The notes beneath the pieces were generated by a model that ran no database searches, had not been told where the DNA came from, and was given only the letters and a program-made list of their open reading frames with translations. A stretch of DNA of 32,384 nucleotides, taken from the NCBI GenBank assembly GCA_964626015.1, contig CAZVCC010000039.1, positions 1 to 32,384 on the forward strand, given 5' to 3'. Numbering within the stretch: the stretch's first letter is position 1; each line of letters starts with the position of its first letter. Both the position numbers and the translations under genes were made by a program. Below are positions 24,956 to 32,384 of this stretch, one piece after another. Source of the stretch: CAIKZJ01 sp964626015. GTDB lineage: Bacteria; Bacteroidota; Ignavibacteria; Tepidaquicellales; Tepidaquicellaceae.

Positions 24956-26014
24956 TTAATGAAATAAAACCATATAAAGAGCAACAAGGAACAAATTCAC
25001 AAGAGTAATCGGAATAAAATATTTCCAGCAAATTGTCATTAACTGGTCAATTCTGACTCTTGGAACAGTCCATCTAACCCAAATCTGAACACCGACAAGC
25101 ATTAATCCTTTAGCCAAGAACCAAAACACCTGAAACACGGGAGTATTTAAGAACGGAATAAGGTCACCAAAAGGCGACTGCCATCCGCCAAGAAACAGAG
25201 TACTGATAACAGCTGAAACGGCGAACATCTGAGCATACTCCGCGAAGAAGAACATTGCGAACATCATTCCTGAATATTCTATATGAACGCCAGCAACAAG
25301 TTCTGAATCTGCTTCTGTAAGATCGAAAGGTGTTCTGTTCGTTTCGGCGAGAGTTGAGGCAAAGAGGATGATGAATGAAATTACCATGATTGGTATCAGG
25401 AGTAATTTCCATAAATCACCCGGACCACCGAAGATGTACCAGTTAAATAATCCGCCGGACTGAATTTCAGCATATTTTTGCATACTCAAAGTGCCTGCAA
25501 GCATAACGATAACAACCGCAGAAAGAGCAGTCGGGATTTCGTAACTCACAATTTGAGCCACTGTACGCATACCGCCAAACAATGAATACTTATTGTTCGA
25601 AGCCCAACCCGCCATTAAAACACCTACGACACTGAGCGAAGAAATTGAGAAGAAATAAAACAATCCAATGTTTAAATCAGCACCGATAAAAACCGAACTG
25701 AAAGGCAAAACGGCATAACCCATGAAAGCAGCCGTAAAGACTATGAAAGGAGCCATAGTGTACAGACCCTTATCAACCTTTGATGGATTAATAATTTCCT
25801 TCTGGACGAGTTTAATCGCATCCAAGATGGTTTGTATTAAACCGTATCTATCAGTACGATTAGGACCGATTCGGTTTGAAATCCAAGCAGAAATTTTTCT
25901 TTCTGCAAGAACCGCATACAATGCAAATACGCTAACATAAATTACAACCGGAATTGTTATTAACACGTAAGTTAATAAGTTATCTCCGAACCACTGTGTA
26001 AAAATGTTTTCCAA
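24956..26014 (-). CDS. nuoH: NADH-quinone oxidoreductase subunit H
   Basis: This 352-residue membrane subunit forms the quinone-chamber floor of complex I. It has eight or nine hydrophobic helices. Characteristic stretches are AERKISAWISNRIGPNRTDR followed by a proline-free LIQTILDAIKLVQKE, and AETNRTPFDLTEADSELVAG with HIEYSGMMFAMFFFAEY, which contains the conserved acidic residues near the quinone channel. It lies directly after nuoD (35 bp), where many bacteria have nuoE, F and G. None of those genes is present here. Confidence 0.96.
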   Translation of the reverse strand: MENIFTQWFGDNLLTYVLITIPVVIYVSVFALYAVLAERKISAWISNRIGPNRTDRYGLIQTILDAIKLVQKEIINPSKVDKGLYTMAPFIVFTAAFMGYAVLPFSSVFIGADLNIGLFYFFSISSLSVVGVLMAGWASNNKYSLFGGMRTVAQIVSYEIPTALSAVVIVMLAGTLSMQKYAEIQSGGLFNWYIFGGPGDLWKLLLIPIMVISFIILFASTLAETNRTPFDLTEADSELVAGVHIEYSGMMFAMFFFAEYAQMFAVSAVISTLFLGGWQSPFGDLIPFLNTPVFQVFWFLAKGLMLVGVQIWVRWTVPRVRIDQLMTICWKYFIPITLVNLFLVALYMVLFH

Positions 26015-26049
26015 TTTAATATATTAAAATTTTTCTATTATTAATTTTA

Positions 26050-27168
26050 CTATCTATCAATACACCCGAGAACAATATCAAAACTTCCGAGAATCATAAC
26101 CACGTCGGCAATCATGTGACCTCTTGAAATCTGATTAATTACGCTAACGTTGCAAAACGAAGGTGAGCGAGCTTTAATCCTGTAAGGATTCAGGCTTCCA
26201 TCGCTGACTATATAGTATGCAAGTTCGCCTTTTGGAGATTCCGTTCTGACATAAGCTTCACCAACAACGGGTTTGACTCTTTTGGGAACCGCGGACTGAA
26301 CATCACCTTCCGGTATTGCATCGATTGCCTGTTCGATAATTCTCAGTGATTGTTCCATTTCATGTGCCCTTACGATGTACCTATTCCAGCAATCTCCTAC
26401 AGTTCCGAATTCACCAGTACCCACGCAAACATCAAAATCGAATTTATTATAAATAGAATAAGTATCATCTTTTCGTAAATCGTATTTGCAGCCTGAACCT
26501 CTCAGTGTTGGACCAGATGCACCGGCATTGATAGCGACATCAATCGGTAAGATACCGATATCAACTGTTCTTTCAATAAAAATCTTATTGTAAGTAAGCA
26601 AATCGTTTATTTGCTTAATTCTTGGTCTGAAGTAAGTTATAAACTCCTTAGTTTTTTTAATAAAGTCGGGAGTAATATCATGAGACAGTCCTCCTACCCA
26701 GATGTAATTATAAAGCATTCTTGCACCACAAACGATTTCGAATAATTCAAGAACTTTTTCTCTATCTATAAAACAGTATAAGAACGGAGTAAAAGCACCA
26801 GCATCATTGCCGTAAGTACCGATAGCAACGAGGTGGGAGGCGATTCTCTGAAGTTCACACATAATAACACGAATGTATTCAACTCTTTCGGGGATTTCAA
26901 TACCAAGTAATTTTTCCACAGCGAGAACGTATGCAAGTTCATTACTCATAGAGTTTACATAGTCCATTCTGTCAGTATAAGGGATTACCTGAGGATAAGT
27001 CATAGCCTCGGCATGCTTTTCAAAACATCTATGTAAGTAACCTATTTCGGGTCTTACGTCCTGAACAATCTCACCATTTAATTTTAACACCAATCTCAGA
27101 ACCCCGTGAGTTGAGGGGTGCTGGGGTCCCATATTAATAGTAAGTTCTTCTGTTCTTAATTCTGCCAT
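26050..27168 (-). CDS. nuoD: NADH-quinone oxidoreductase subunit D
   Basis: This 372-residue peripheral subunit lines the quinone site with NuoB. It is homologous to [NiFe]-hydrogenase large subunits but without metal ligands. Diagnostic stretches are NMGPQHPSTHGVLRLVLKL (with the quinone-site His), IGYLHRCFEKHAE, PYTDRMDYVNSM, YNYIWVGGLSHD and the terminal FDIVLGCIDR. The start at MAELRTEEL lies 27 bp after nuoC. Length is normal. NuoC and NuoD are separate, not fused as in E. coli. Confidence 0.96.
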   Translation of the reverse strand: MAELRTEELTINMGPQHPSTHGVLRLVLKLNGEIVQDVRPEIGYLHRCFEKHAEAMTYPQVIPYTDRMDYVNSMSNELAYVLAVEKLLGIEIPERVEYIRVIMCELQRIASHLVAIGTYGNDAGAFTPFLYCFIDREKVLELFEIVCGARMLYNYIWVGGLSHDITPDFIKKTKEFITYFRPRIKQINDLLTYNKIFIERTVDIGILPIDVAINAGASGPTLRGSGCKYDLRKDDTYSIYNKFDFDVCVGTGEFGTVGDCWNRYIVRAHEMEQSLRIIEQAIDAIPEGDVQSAVPKRVKPVVGEAYVRTESPKGELAYYIVSDGSLNPYRIKARSPSFCNVSVINQISRGHMIADVVMILGSFDIVLGCIDR

Positions 27169-27195
27169 TTTTAGAATGTAAAAATTTGTATTTTA

Positions 27196-27675
27196 TTAAT
27201 AAGGTACTTTCATACCCTTGTAAAACTCCGGTACTTTATAATCTTTTCTGAGCGGGTGACCTTCCCAATCTTCAGGAAGCAAAATTCTTCTTAAGTCCGG
27301 ATGTCCTTCGAAAGTCATCCCAACGAGGTCGTATGCTTCTCTTTCGTGCCATTCAGCAGCAGCCCAGACATCGCTAACAGTTTTAACGACAGGATTTGAT
27401 TTCGGTACGACAACCTTCACTACCAGTTTATGATGATGAACGTATGAATACAGATGATAAACAACTGCAAGGTTATCCTTATCGTAATCAAGTCCGCTTA
27501 AACATGAAAGATTATCAAACTGCATAGATTCTTCGTCTCTAAGGAATAAAGAAACCGCATTAATTTTATCTGCTGAAACGAAGAAAAACGGGCAGACAGG
27601 TACATCTGTCTTAAGTTCACCTATACCGTCTTCAAAGACCTTTTTTAATTTATCATAAACTTCGTTTGTTTCCAT
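27196..27675 (-). CDS. nuoC: NADH-quinone oxidoreductase subunit C
   Basis: This 159-residue peripheral-arm subunit has no cofactor. The family signature near the C terminus reads WHEREAYDLVGMTFEGHPDL, then RRILLPEDWEGHPLRKDY. The start METNEVYDKL lies 21 bp after nuoB. Length and the terminal KVPEFYKGMKVPY are typical for a stand-alone NuoC. Confidence 0.95.
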   Translation of the reverse strand: METNEVYDKLKKVFEDGIGELKTDVPVCPFFFVSADKINAVSLFLRDEESMQFDNLSCLSGLDYDKDNLAVVYHLYSYVHHHKLVVKVVVPKSNPVVKTVSDVWAAAEWHEREAYDLVGMTFEGHPDLRRILLPEDWEGHPLRKDYKVPEFYKGMKVPY

Positions 27676-27696
27676 ATATAAATTACTCTTGATTAA

Positions 27697-28206
27697 TTAT
27701 GCTTGTTTTTTAGCTAATGACTGTTCACGTATTTTTTCCTGAAGCTTAATTAAGCCTTCGATTAAAGCTTCAGGTCTTGGCGGACATCCCGGAACATAAA
27801 CGTCGACAGGAATAATCCTATCGATACCCTTTAAGACATGGTATCCGTGTTCCCAGTAAGGACCGCCGCAATTAGCGCAGCTACCCATTGAGAGGCAGTA
27901 TTTCGGTTCAGGCATCTGGTCCCAGAGTCTTTTGATTCTTGTAGCCATCTTTAAAGTTACAGTACCAGATATTAAAATAATATCTACATGCCTTGGAGAA
28001 GGTCTTGGAATAATACCAAACCTATCGAGGTCATAATGAGATGCTGAAGTAGCCATCATTTCAATAGCACAGCAAGCGAGGCCGAAGAACATCTGCCACA
28101 TAGAAGACAACCTGCTCCAGTTTAATAGTTTATCGGCGGAAGTAATAATAATATTACCGCTTTCAAATTGTTCAACTCTGTTATCGAGTTTATTTAAAAT
28201 TCCCAT
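27697..28206 (-). CDS. nuoB: NADH-quinone oxidoreductase subunit B
   Basis: This 169-residue subunit carries cluster N2, the last electron donor to quinone. Its four ligands are visible: the tandem C45-C46 (GLACCAIEMMA), C110 (SMGSCANCGG) and C141 (VYVPGCPPRPEAL). PRPSPRHVDIILISGTVT (68-85) is also diagnostic. It starts 3 bp after the nuoA stop. Confidence 0.96.
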   Translation of the reverse strand: MGILNKLDNRVEQFESGNIIITSADKLLNWSRLSSMWQMFFGLACCAIEMMATSASHYDLDRFGIIPRPSPRHVDIILISGTVTLKMATRIKRLWDQMPEPKYCLSMGSCANCGGPYWEHGYHVLKGIDRIIPVDVYVPGCPPRPEALIEGLIKLQEKIREQSLAKKQA

Positions 28207-28209
28207 AGA

Positions 28210-28620
28210 TTAGATTTCGCTTTTAAATATTTGTCTATCGAGTTTTGGAACAACCGGTTGAGGTTTATCCCAGTAAAGGTCTCCTTTAGCGTAAGCATAG
28301 ATGAATCCAACGATTAGAATAAACAGGAAAATTGCCATCTCGATAAAAGCAATCAATCCCATATCTTTAAATACAACAGCCCAGGGGAAGAGGAAAATGA
28401 TTTCAACGTCAAAGATGATGAAAATCAGAGCGACTACGTAGTAACGTATATTGAACCGTACCCACGTATCACCGACGGTATCTTCACCGCATTCATAGAT
28501 TGATTCTTTCCCTTTGGAGGGATACCGAGGACCGACGATTTTTCCGGCAGTAACAGCGATTGCAACAAATCCAATCGATACAATCATAAAGATTAAAACT
28601 TGTCCAAAATCCGATAACAT
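28210..28620 (-). CDS. nuoA: NADH-quinone oxidoreductase subunit A
   Basis: This 136-residue membrane subunit has three helices (about 8-28, 60-85 and 92-112). Diagnostic residues are KGKESIYECGEDTVGDTWVR, with the loop Cys over the quinone chamber, followed by FNIRYYVVALIFIIFDVEI. It is the first nuo gene, 57 bp after the birA stop. TACTTTTG on the minus strand in that gap (28633-28640) matches the TAnnTTTG promoter element of Bacteroidota, but no clear -33 element is present. Confidence 0.95.
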   Translation of the reverse strand: MLSDFGQVLIFMIVSIGFVAIAVTAGKIVGPRYPSKGKESIYECGEDTVGDTWVRFNIRYYVVALIFIIFDVEIIFLFPWAVVFKDMGLIAFIEMAIFLFILIVGFIYAYAKGDLYWDKPQPVVPKLDRQIFKSEI

Positions 28621-28677
28621 GAGGTATATTTACTTAGTTGTAAAAATGATTTAATAAAGCAAAAGTAAATATTTAAT

Positions 28678-29460
28678 CTAATAAATGAAACTTATTTCAC
28701 CAGTATAAAAAGTGGAAATAATTTTTGAGTTGATATTTTCAGATGTTTTTATCTTAATTCCGCCGTCGTCAAGGACATCGACTACTATTCCTTCGATTTC
28801 TTCGTTTAAATCTGTTCTAATAAACTTCACTTTTCTGTTAATCATGCAGGAATTGAGCCGCCACAGTTCCATAAGAATGTCTTTTCGTTCGAGCAAGACC
28901 AGATTATTGTAGAACTGATTTGTAAAACAGGGAATTATTTCATTTAAGTTAAAATCTTTTTTAAAATAGTTTTTAAGAGAAACGGCTTTGTGTGAGATTT
29001 CATCGCTAAAGGTTTCCTGATTAACATTAATGCCGATACCTATAATATATTTTTGCGGGATTTCGTTTATATCGATTAATTCAGATAGGATACCTGCAAC
29101 TTTTTTACCGTTCAACAAAATATCATTAGGCCACTTCAATGAAAAAGCTTCAACAGTATTATCTTCTTGCTTACTTATGTATTCTTTAAGAGACCTTAGT
29201 ACGATGTAGGAGGTGTAAAAATTTACGAGGTGAGGAGACTGAATGTCAAAACTTTTGATAAGAGAGATTGTGATGTTTTTGCCTTTTTCAGATTTCCAGG
29301 ATCTATCGAGCCGCCCCCTTCCTGAAGTCTGGTGCTCTGCAATAATGAGCAAGTCATTTTCATCCTTACATGATTTAGCAAAAGTGTTTGTAGAATCGAT
29401 TGAATCGAAATAGAACACTCTTTTGACACCTACTAAATCAAGGTTTGAATAGTCTATCAT
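28678..29460 (-). CDS. birA: Biotin-[acetyl-CoA-carboxylase] ligase, single-domain
   Basis: This 260-residue cytosolic enzyme makes biotinyl-AMP and transfers biotin to carboxylase carrier proteins. The adenylation loop reads TSGRGRLDRSW (86-96). KWPNDILLNGKKVAGILSEL carries the catalytic Lys and biotin-site residues, and IIGIGINVNQ follows. The C-terminal SH3-like domain (about 210-260) is present. The N-terminal winged helix of BirA repressors is absent, so it is class I and not a DNA-binding regulator. It begins 8 bp after the second subtilase gene, an unrelated partner, and is followed after 57 bp by nuoA. Confidence 0.92.
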   Translation of the reverse strand: MIDYSNLDLVGVKRVFYFDSIDSTNTFAKSCKDENDLLIIAEHQTSGRGRLDRSWKSEKGKNITISLIKSFDIQSPHLVNFYTSYIVLRSLKEYISKQEDNTVEAFSLKWPNDILLNGKKVAGILSELIDINEIPQKYIIGIGINVNQETFSDEISHKAVSLKNYFKKDFNLNEIIPCFTNQFYNNLVLLERKDILMELWRLNSCMINRKVKFIRTDLNEEIEGIVVDVLDDGGIKIKTSENINSKIISTFYTGEISFIY

Positions 29461-29468
29461 TCAACAAG

Positions 29469-31109
29469 TTATTTTTTACGAGCGGGTTTGTCTGGATTGC
29501 TATTATTGTTGTTTCTATTCTCTTTAGTCTGCTTCTTAACAGCTTTTGCACCTCCATCATCATTTCTATCGTACTTTTCAACAGGTTCATTAGTCACATC
29601 TTCATTCTTAACATCAACTTTTTTATTTTCTTCATTAACTTTTGTTCTTGTAAATTCATCGTTATACGTTAAGGCAAGGAAAAAATCGACTCTGCCGTAA
29701 CCGTAGTAAATATCGAAACCACTTTTATCTTCGGATGGGTCGCCTAATCCGTCAACAGCAGTTTCTTTAATTATAGTTTTAATTTCATTGCCGGTTCGAG
29801 TCATATCCTGAGAGAGAAGGAGTGAAGCGAGACCGCTGACGATAGCGGTAGATTGAGATGTACCGCTCCAGTATGAATCGAAGTTGAATGGGTTTTCATA
29901 ATCGATACCGTAAATTTTATTACCCGGAGCGACAACAGAAATATGTTTACCCCAGCAGCTTCCCCCTCCCCATGAGAATCTTTTACACCTTTTTCCGTCT
30001 GTATCTGTAGCACCGACAGCAAGGACACCGTCAAAACTTGCTGGATAGTATTTCCTGCCGTCACCTTTATTCATCATAGAAGCAACGAGAACGACTCCTT
30101 TATTGACCGCATAATCAACACCGGTTTTAAGCACTTTTGAATAATCGTCTCCACCCTCGCTCATATTGATAATCTTTGCACCGTTATCGACTGCATATTT
30201 TATGGACTGAGCCCACCATTCGTATTCACCTGAATTGTTGTCACTGAGATTTTTGCAGTTCATTAATTTGCTGTTTGTGTTAATACCAGAGAAGCCGAAA
30301 GAATTATTTGTATTTGCGCCAATAACGCTTGCTATGTTTGTACCGTGCCCGAAACCGTCGCCGTTTGAATTATCGTCATAAGCAAAGTCCCAGCCTTTGT
30401 AATCATCAACATATCCGTTTCTGTCGTCGTCTTTATTATTATTGGGAATTTCATCTTTATTAATCCATAACCTGCCTTTTAGGTCAGAGCTTTCATCTTC
30501 AATACCCGAATCGAGAATAGCGATAATGACATCGTTACTTCCAGTTTCAACATCCCATGCTTTTATAATATTAATATCTTCGCCGACTTTTGCAACGCCG
30601 CCTGAGCTAGGTTTTATGTTTCCCCTATTGTCAAGATACCATTGAAGTGAAAAATAAGTATCGTTGGGAAACATGCTTAGTGCACTTTCTTTCACACCCG
30701 CAGCCATACCAGTGAAAACCGGTTCAGCATATTCAACGTTTAAGTCTTTAGCATAATCATCGGCAGCATTGTAAGAATCTGCTTCTGATTCGAAATGAAC
30801 GACGTATATTTTTGACATCTCAAGTTTCTGATAAAGCTGAACATCACCGTTGTTAATTTCAAAAACACGACGGATTTTACTTACTTTATATTTGAAGTTT
30901 AATAAATCGAGAGAAGGGATGCCAGTAACGGTGGAGATTTTACCTGTTGCCTCTGATATACCGAGTTCTTTCTTAGTTTTAATAAAAATCTTATTTTTTA
31001 CGTACGATGAATTTCTGCTCCATTCAAAAGTGTTTGATTCACGGGGAATAAAGACCACTGATAGACAGATTAAAAATACCGATATTAATTTTAATAATTT
31101 GTGTAACAT
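29469..31109 (-). CDS. Exported subtilisin-like serine protease (S8) without T9SS domain
   Basis: This 546-residue protease has a signal peptide or anchor at about 5-22. A fervidolysin-type prodomain covers about 35-135 (YVVHFESEADSYNAA, DLNVEYAEPVF). The catalytic domain has D200 in ILDSGIED, H255 in GFGHGTNIASVIG, S418 in WSGTSQSTAIVSG, and N347 (SMMNKG) as the probable oxyanion residue. DDDRNGYVDDYKGWD (227-241) is a likely calcium loop. The C terminus (about 485-546) is an Asn/Lys/Asp-rich disordered tail ending in ARKK, with no NYPNPFNP sorting domain, unlike the subtilase at 8577-10958. It may therefore stay periplasmic. It precedes birA by 8 bp. Confidence 0.92.
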   Translation of the reverse strand: MLHKLLKLISVFLICLSVVFIPRESNTFEWSRNSSYVKNKIFIKTKKELGISEATGKISTVTGIPSLDLLNFKYKVSKIRRVFEINNGDVQLYQKLEMSKIYVVHFESEADSYNAADDYAKDLNVEYAEPVFTGMAAGVKESALSMFPNDTYFSLQWYLDNRGNIKPSSGGVAKVGEDINIIKAWDVETGSNDVIIAILDSGIEDESSDLKGRLWINKDEIPNNNKDDDRNGYVDDYKGWDFAYDDNSNGDGFGHGTNIASVIGANTNNSFGFSGINTNSKLMNCKNLSDNNSGEYEWWAQSIKYAVDNGAKIINMSEGGDDYSKVLKTGVDYAVNKGVVLVASMMNKGDGRKYYPASFDGVLAVGATDTDGKRCKRFSWGGGSCWGKHISVVAPGNKIYGIDYENPFNFDSYWSGTSQSTAIVSGLASLLLSQDMTRTGNEIKTIIKETAVDGLGDPSEDKSGFDIYYGYGRVDFFLALTYNDEFTRTKVNEENKKVDVKNEDVTNEPVEKYDRNDDGGAKAVKKQTKENRNNNNSNPDKPARKK

Positions 31110-31195
31110 GCGCTCATACGTAAATTTTTATACTTATCCTTTTATAATTGAACATAAAATAATAACTGAAAGTTTATATCTTATAAATTTTAACG

Positions 31196-31565
31196 TTAAA
31201 ATAATAGATTTGTTCCTTTAAAATATGCAATTTTTACTTTAACACTTAGGTATCGGGGACAACTCGTCAGAATCTGCACGCTCACGTAATGATTGACATC
31301 GTTTTCTTTTAAATACTGAATATCATTGTCATGTTCGCAAATATACAATTGCACACCGTGCATTTGAAATATCGGCTTGAATAACGTGTATACTTCTTTT
31401 GAGCTGACATGTTTAGAGCGAGATGAAGTCCGTATCTACATTCCAGAGTGCATCGCTGTACATTTGACTTAATTTAAGCCAATTTGCTGCTGCTGCTAAA
31501 GGATAATGCGAATAATTGTTTTTCCATGTGTTTAAATGAATAAAGGTAAAAATTAGAGAATAAAA
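31196..31565 (-). pseudogene. Frameshifted coding remnant, family not recognised
   Basis: Two minus-strand frames join across a single-base shift near 31413-31428. The upstream frame (31565 to TAA at 31415-31413) reads HLNTWKNNYSHYPLAAAANW, then LKLSQMYSDALWNVDTDF. The downstream frame continues SKEVYTLFKPIFQMHGVQLY, then ICEHDNDIQYLKENDVNHYV, to TAA at 31198-31196. Both halves have protein-like composition, and there is no start codon near the upstream end. I do not recognise the family. It may be the remains of a hypothetical or transposase-like gene, or a chance open stretch. Confidence 0.35.
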
Positions 31566-31971
31566 TCAAATAGATAAAAGAATAATCATGAAAAAGCATG
31601 AATTTTGGTTAAAACTTGAGCAAAAGGGAAAATATCCTACAAAATACGAACATTGAATACGGAAATAACGGGGTGCAATCGGGGTAAATTCGGGTCTACA
31701 GCGGGCATAATACGGAGTAGTATAGGATGCTTATGGGATGTTTATGGGATGCTTATGGGATGTTTATGGGATGTTGAAATAAAGAATTGTATTTACAGCT
31801 TTTTAAAACATGGTTCTTTTTTATAAATTTCATGTTTTTTTTAGTTAAAGTTCGAATTACGAGCTATTATAACTAAAATAAATATGCAAAAAATATTAAT
31901 GAAAGTAAAGGGAAAAACACAAGTTGATTTCGAAAATTATTAAATTCGATAAGGAATTTATTTTTATGATA
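31566..31971. other. Spacer holding the 11-bp G-run array
   Basis: No protein gene is visible on either strand. Besides the periodic array at 31667-31776, it contains a short inverted repeat (TCATG AAAAAG CATGA) near 31587-31602. The rest is AT-rich. Confidence 0.5.
31667..31776. repeat. Ten-unit degenerate 11-bp tandem array with phased G-runs
   Basis: Reading in steps of 11 bp from 31667, every unit carries a G-rich core at positions 4-6: AACGGGGTGCA, ATCGGGGTAAA, TTCGGGTCTAC, AGCGGGCATAA, TACGGAGTAGT, ATAGGATGCTT, and then four near-identical units of the form ATGGGATGYTT. The 3' half is nearly perfect. The 5' half has diverged but keeps the phase exactly. The function is unknown. Regularly spaced G-runs could permit bending, phased protein binding, or a long-loop G-quadruplex. 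Confidence 0.8.
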
Positions 31972-32001
31972 AAAGCCCGGCACTTTTGAGCACCGGGCTT
32001 T
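31972..32001. terminator. Terminator of the T9SS-substrate gene at the right edge
   Basis: AAAGCCCGG (31972-31980) pairs perfectly with CCGGGCTTT (31993-32001) across a 12-nt loop, with flanking A residues giving a U-tract on the minus strand. It lies about 80 bp after the stop of the partial gene. Confidence 0.8.
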
Positions 32002-32010
32002 GAGATTCCT

Positions 32011-32062
32011 ACCTAAAGGTAAACCTAAAGGTGAACCTGCAGCAGGCATGCCTGTTTGCAGG
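32011..32062. repeat. Short direct repeat plus nested palindromes
   Basis: ACCTAAAGGT occurs twice, 12 bp apart (32011 and 32023). It is followed by CCTGCA...TGCAGG (32036-32041 with 32057-32062) enclosing the perfect 12-bp palindrome CAGGCATGCCTG (32043-32054). It resembles the CCTGCC-rich palindromes near 8423 and 11041. Confidence 0.6.
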
Positions 32063-32079
32063 AATGAAAAACCACAGAA

Positions 32080-32384
32080 TTATTTAATTAACATCATCTT
32101 CTTAACATCGGTGAAACCGTTTACTGATACTTTGTAGAAATACATACCGCTTGACAAATTACTTGCGTTGAAATCTACTTTATAGGTACCTGCATTTTTG
32201 ATTTCGTTAACTAATGTTGATACTTCCCTACCGAGGACGTCATAAACTTTAAGAGTTACGAAACCTGATTTAGGGATTGCAAAATTAATCTTTGTGACCG
32301 GGTTGAACGGGTTAGGATAATTTTGAGACAAGGAATATTTATCAGGAACGTTTGAAACAACAGGGGTTACAGATGTAACCAGAC
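32080..32384 (-). CDS. Partial T9SS substrate: C-terminal type-A sorting domain
   Basis: Only the last 101 codons are in the window; the frame stays open to the edge. The visible part reads PVVSNVPDKYSLSQNYPNPF, then NPVTKINFAIP, VYDVLGREVSTLV, SSGMYFYKV and the final KKMMLIK. This is a complete type-A sorting domain, so the rest of the protein upstream should be a Sec- and T9SS-exported product. The TTG at 32331 is internal and not a start. The passenger domain cannot be known from here. Confidence 0.9.
   Translation of the reverse strand, partial: LVTSVTPVVSNVPDKYSLSQNYPNPFNPVTKINFAIPKSGFVTLKVYDVLGREVSTLVNEIKNAGTYKVDFNASNLSSGMYFYKVSVNGFTDVKKMMLIK

Noticed and set aside
32080..32331. An 83-residue stand-alone protein starting at TTG 32331
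   Set aside because: The frame is open to the window edge and the sorting domain normally ends a much larger protein, so the gene is partial.

Overview
The window is AT-rich (roughly two-thirds A+T by eye). It comes from a bacterium of the Bacteroidota/Ignavibacteriota/Chlorobi group, most likely an Ignavibacteria-like lineage. The main evidence is four genes whose products end in a type IX secretion (T9SS) type-A sorting domain with the NYPNPFNP signature. The general lack of strong Shine-Dalgarno sites and the nuo cluster without nuoE/F/G fit but do not prove this. Almost everything is on the minus strand; only a SIMPL-domain gene and a possible tiny transcription unit read on the plus strand.

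Positions 1-7300 (minus) hold a compact six-gene unit. In transcription order these are a double-receiver PP2C (SpoIIE-type) phosphatase, a membrane GT2 glycosyltransferase, a STAS anti-sigma antagonist, an RsbW/SpoIIAB-like ATPase, a fused nucleotidyltransferase/initiating sugar transferase, and UDP-glucose dehydrogenase. Sensor output, partner-switch proteins and polysaccharide enzymes therefore appear to share one transcript. The STAS gene has an in-frame TGA, and the ATPase lacks the usual Asp of its DxGxG box, so the switch may be decaying or rewired. This is the most interesting locus in the window.

Positions 7300-18150 hold a divergent intergenic region with an 11-bp tandem array, a SIMPL protein, and three secreted T9SS-substrate genes: a subtilase, a 1529-residue multidomain protein with a beta-helix-like region, and a YCF48-like repeat protein. 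The gaps between them carry dispersed palindromic repeats, a twice-used terminator sequence, a branched terminator, and a possible promoter/SD/mini-ORF unit.

Positions 18150-28620 (minus) hold nuoABCDHIJKLMN with a tRNA-Leu(CAA) between nuoL and nuoM. The NADH-input subunits NuoE, F and G are absent from the cluster.

Positions 28678-32384 hold a single-domain biotin-protein ligase, a second subtilase without a T9SS domain, a frameshifted coding remnant, a decayed 11-bp G-run array, and the C-terminal end of another T9SS substrate running off the window edge.

All assignments come from reading the sequence. No database search was run.
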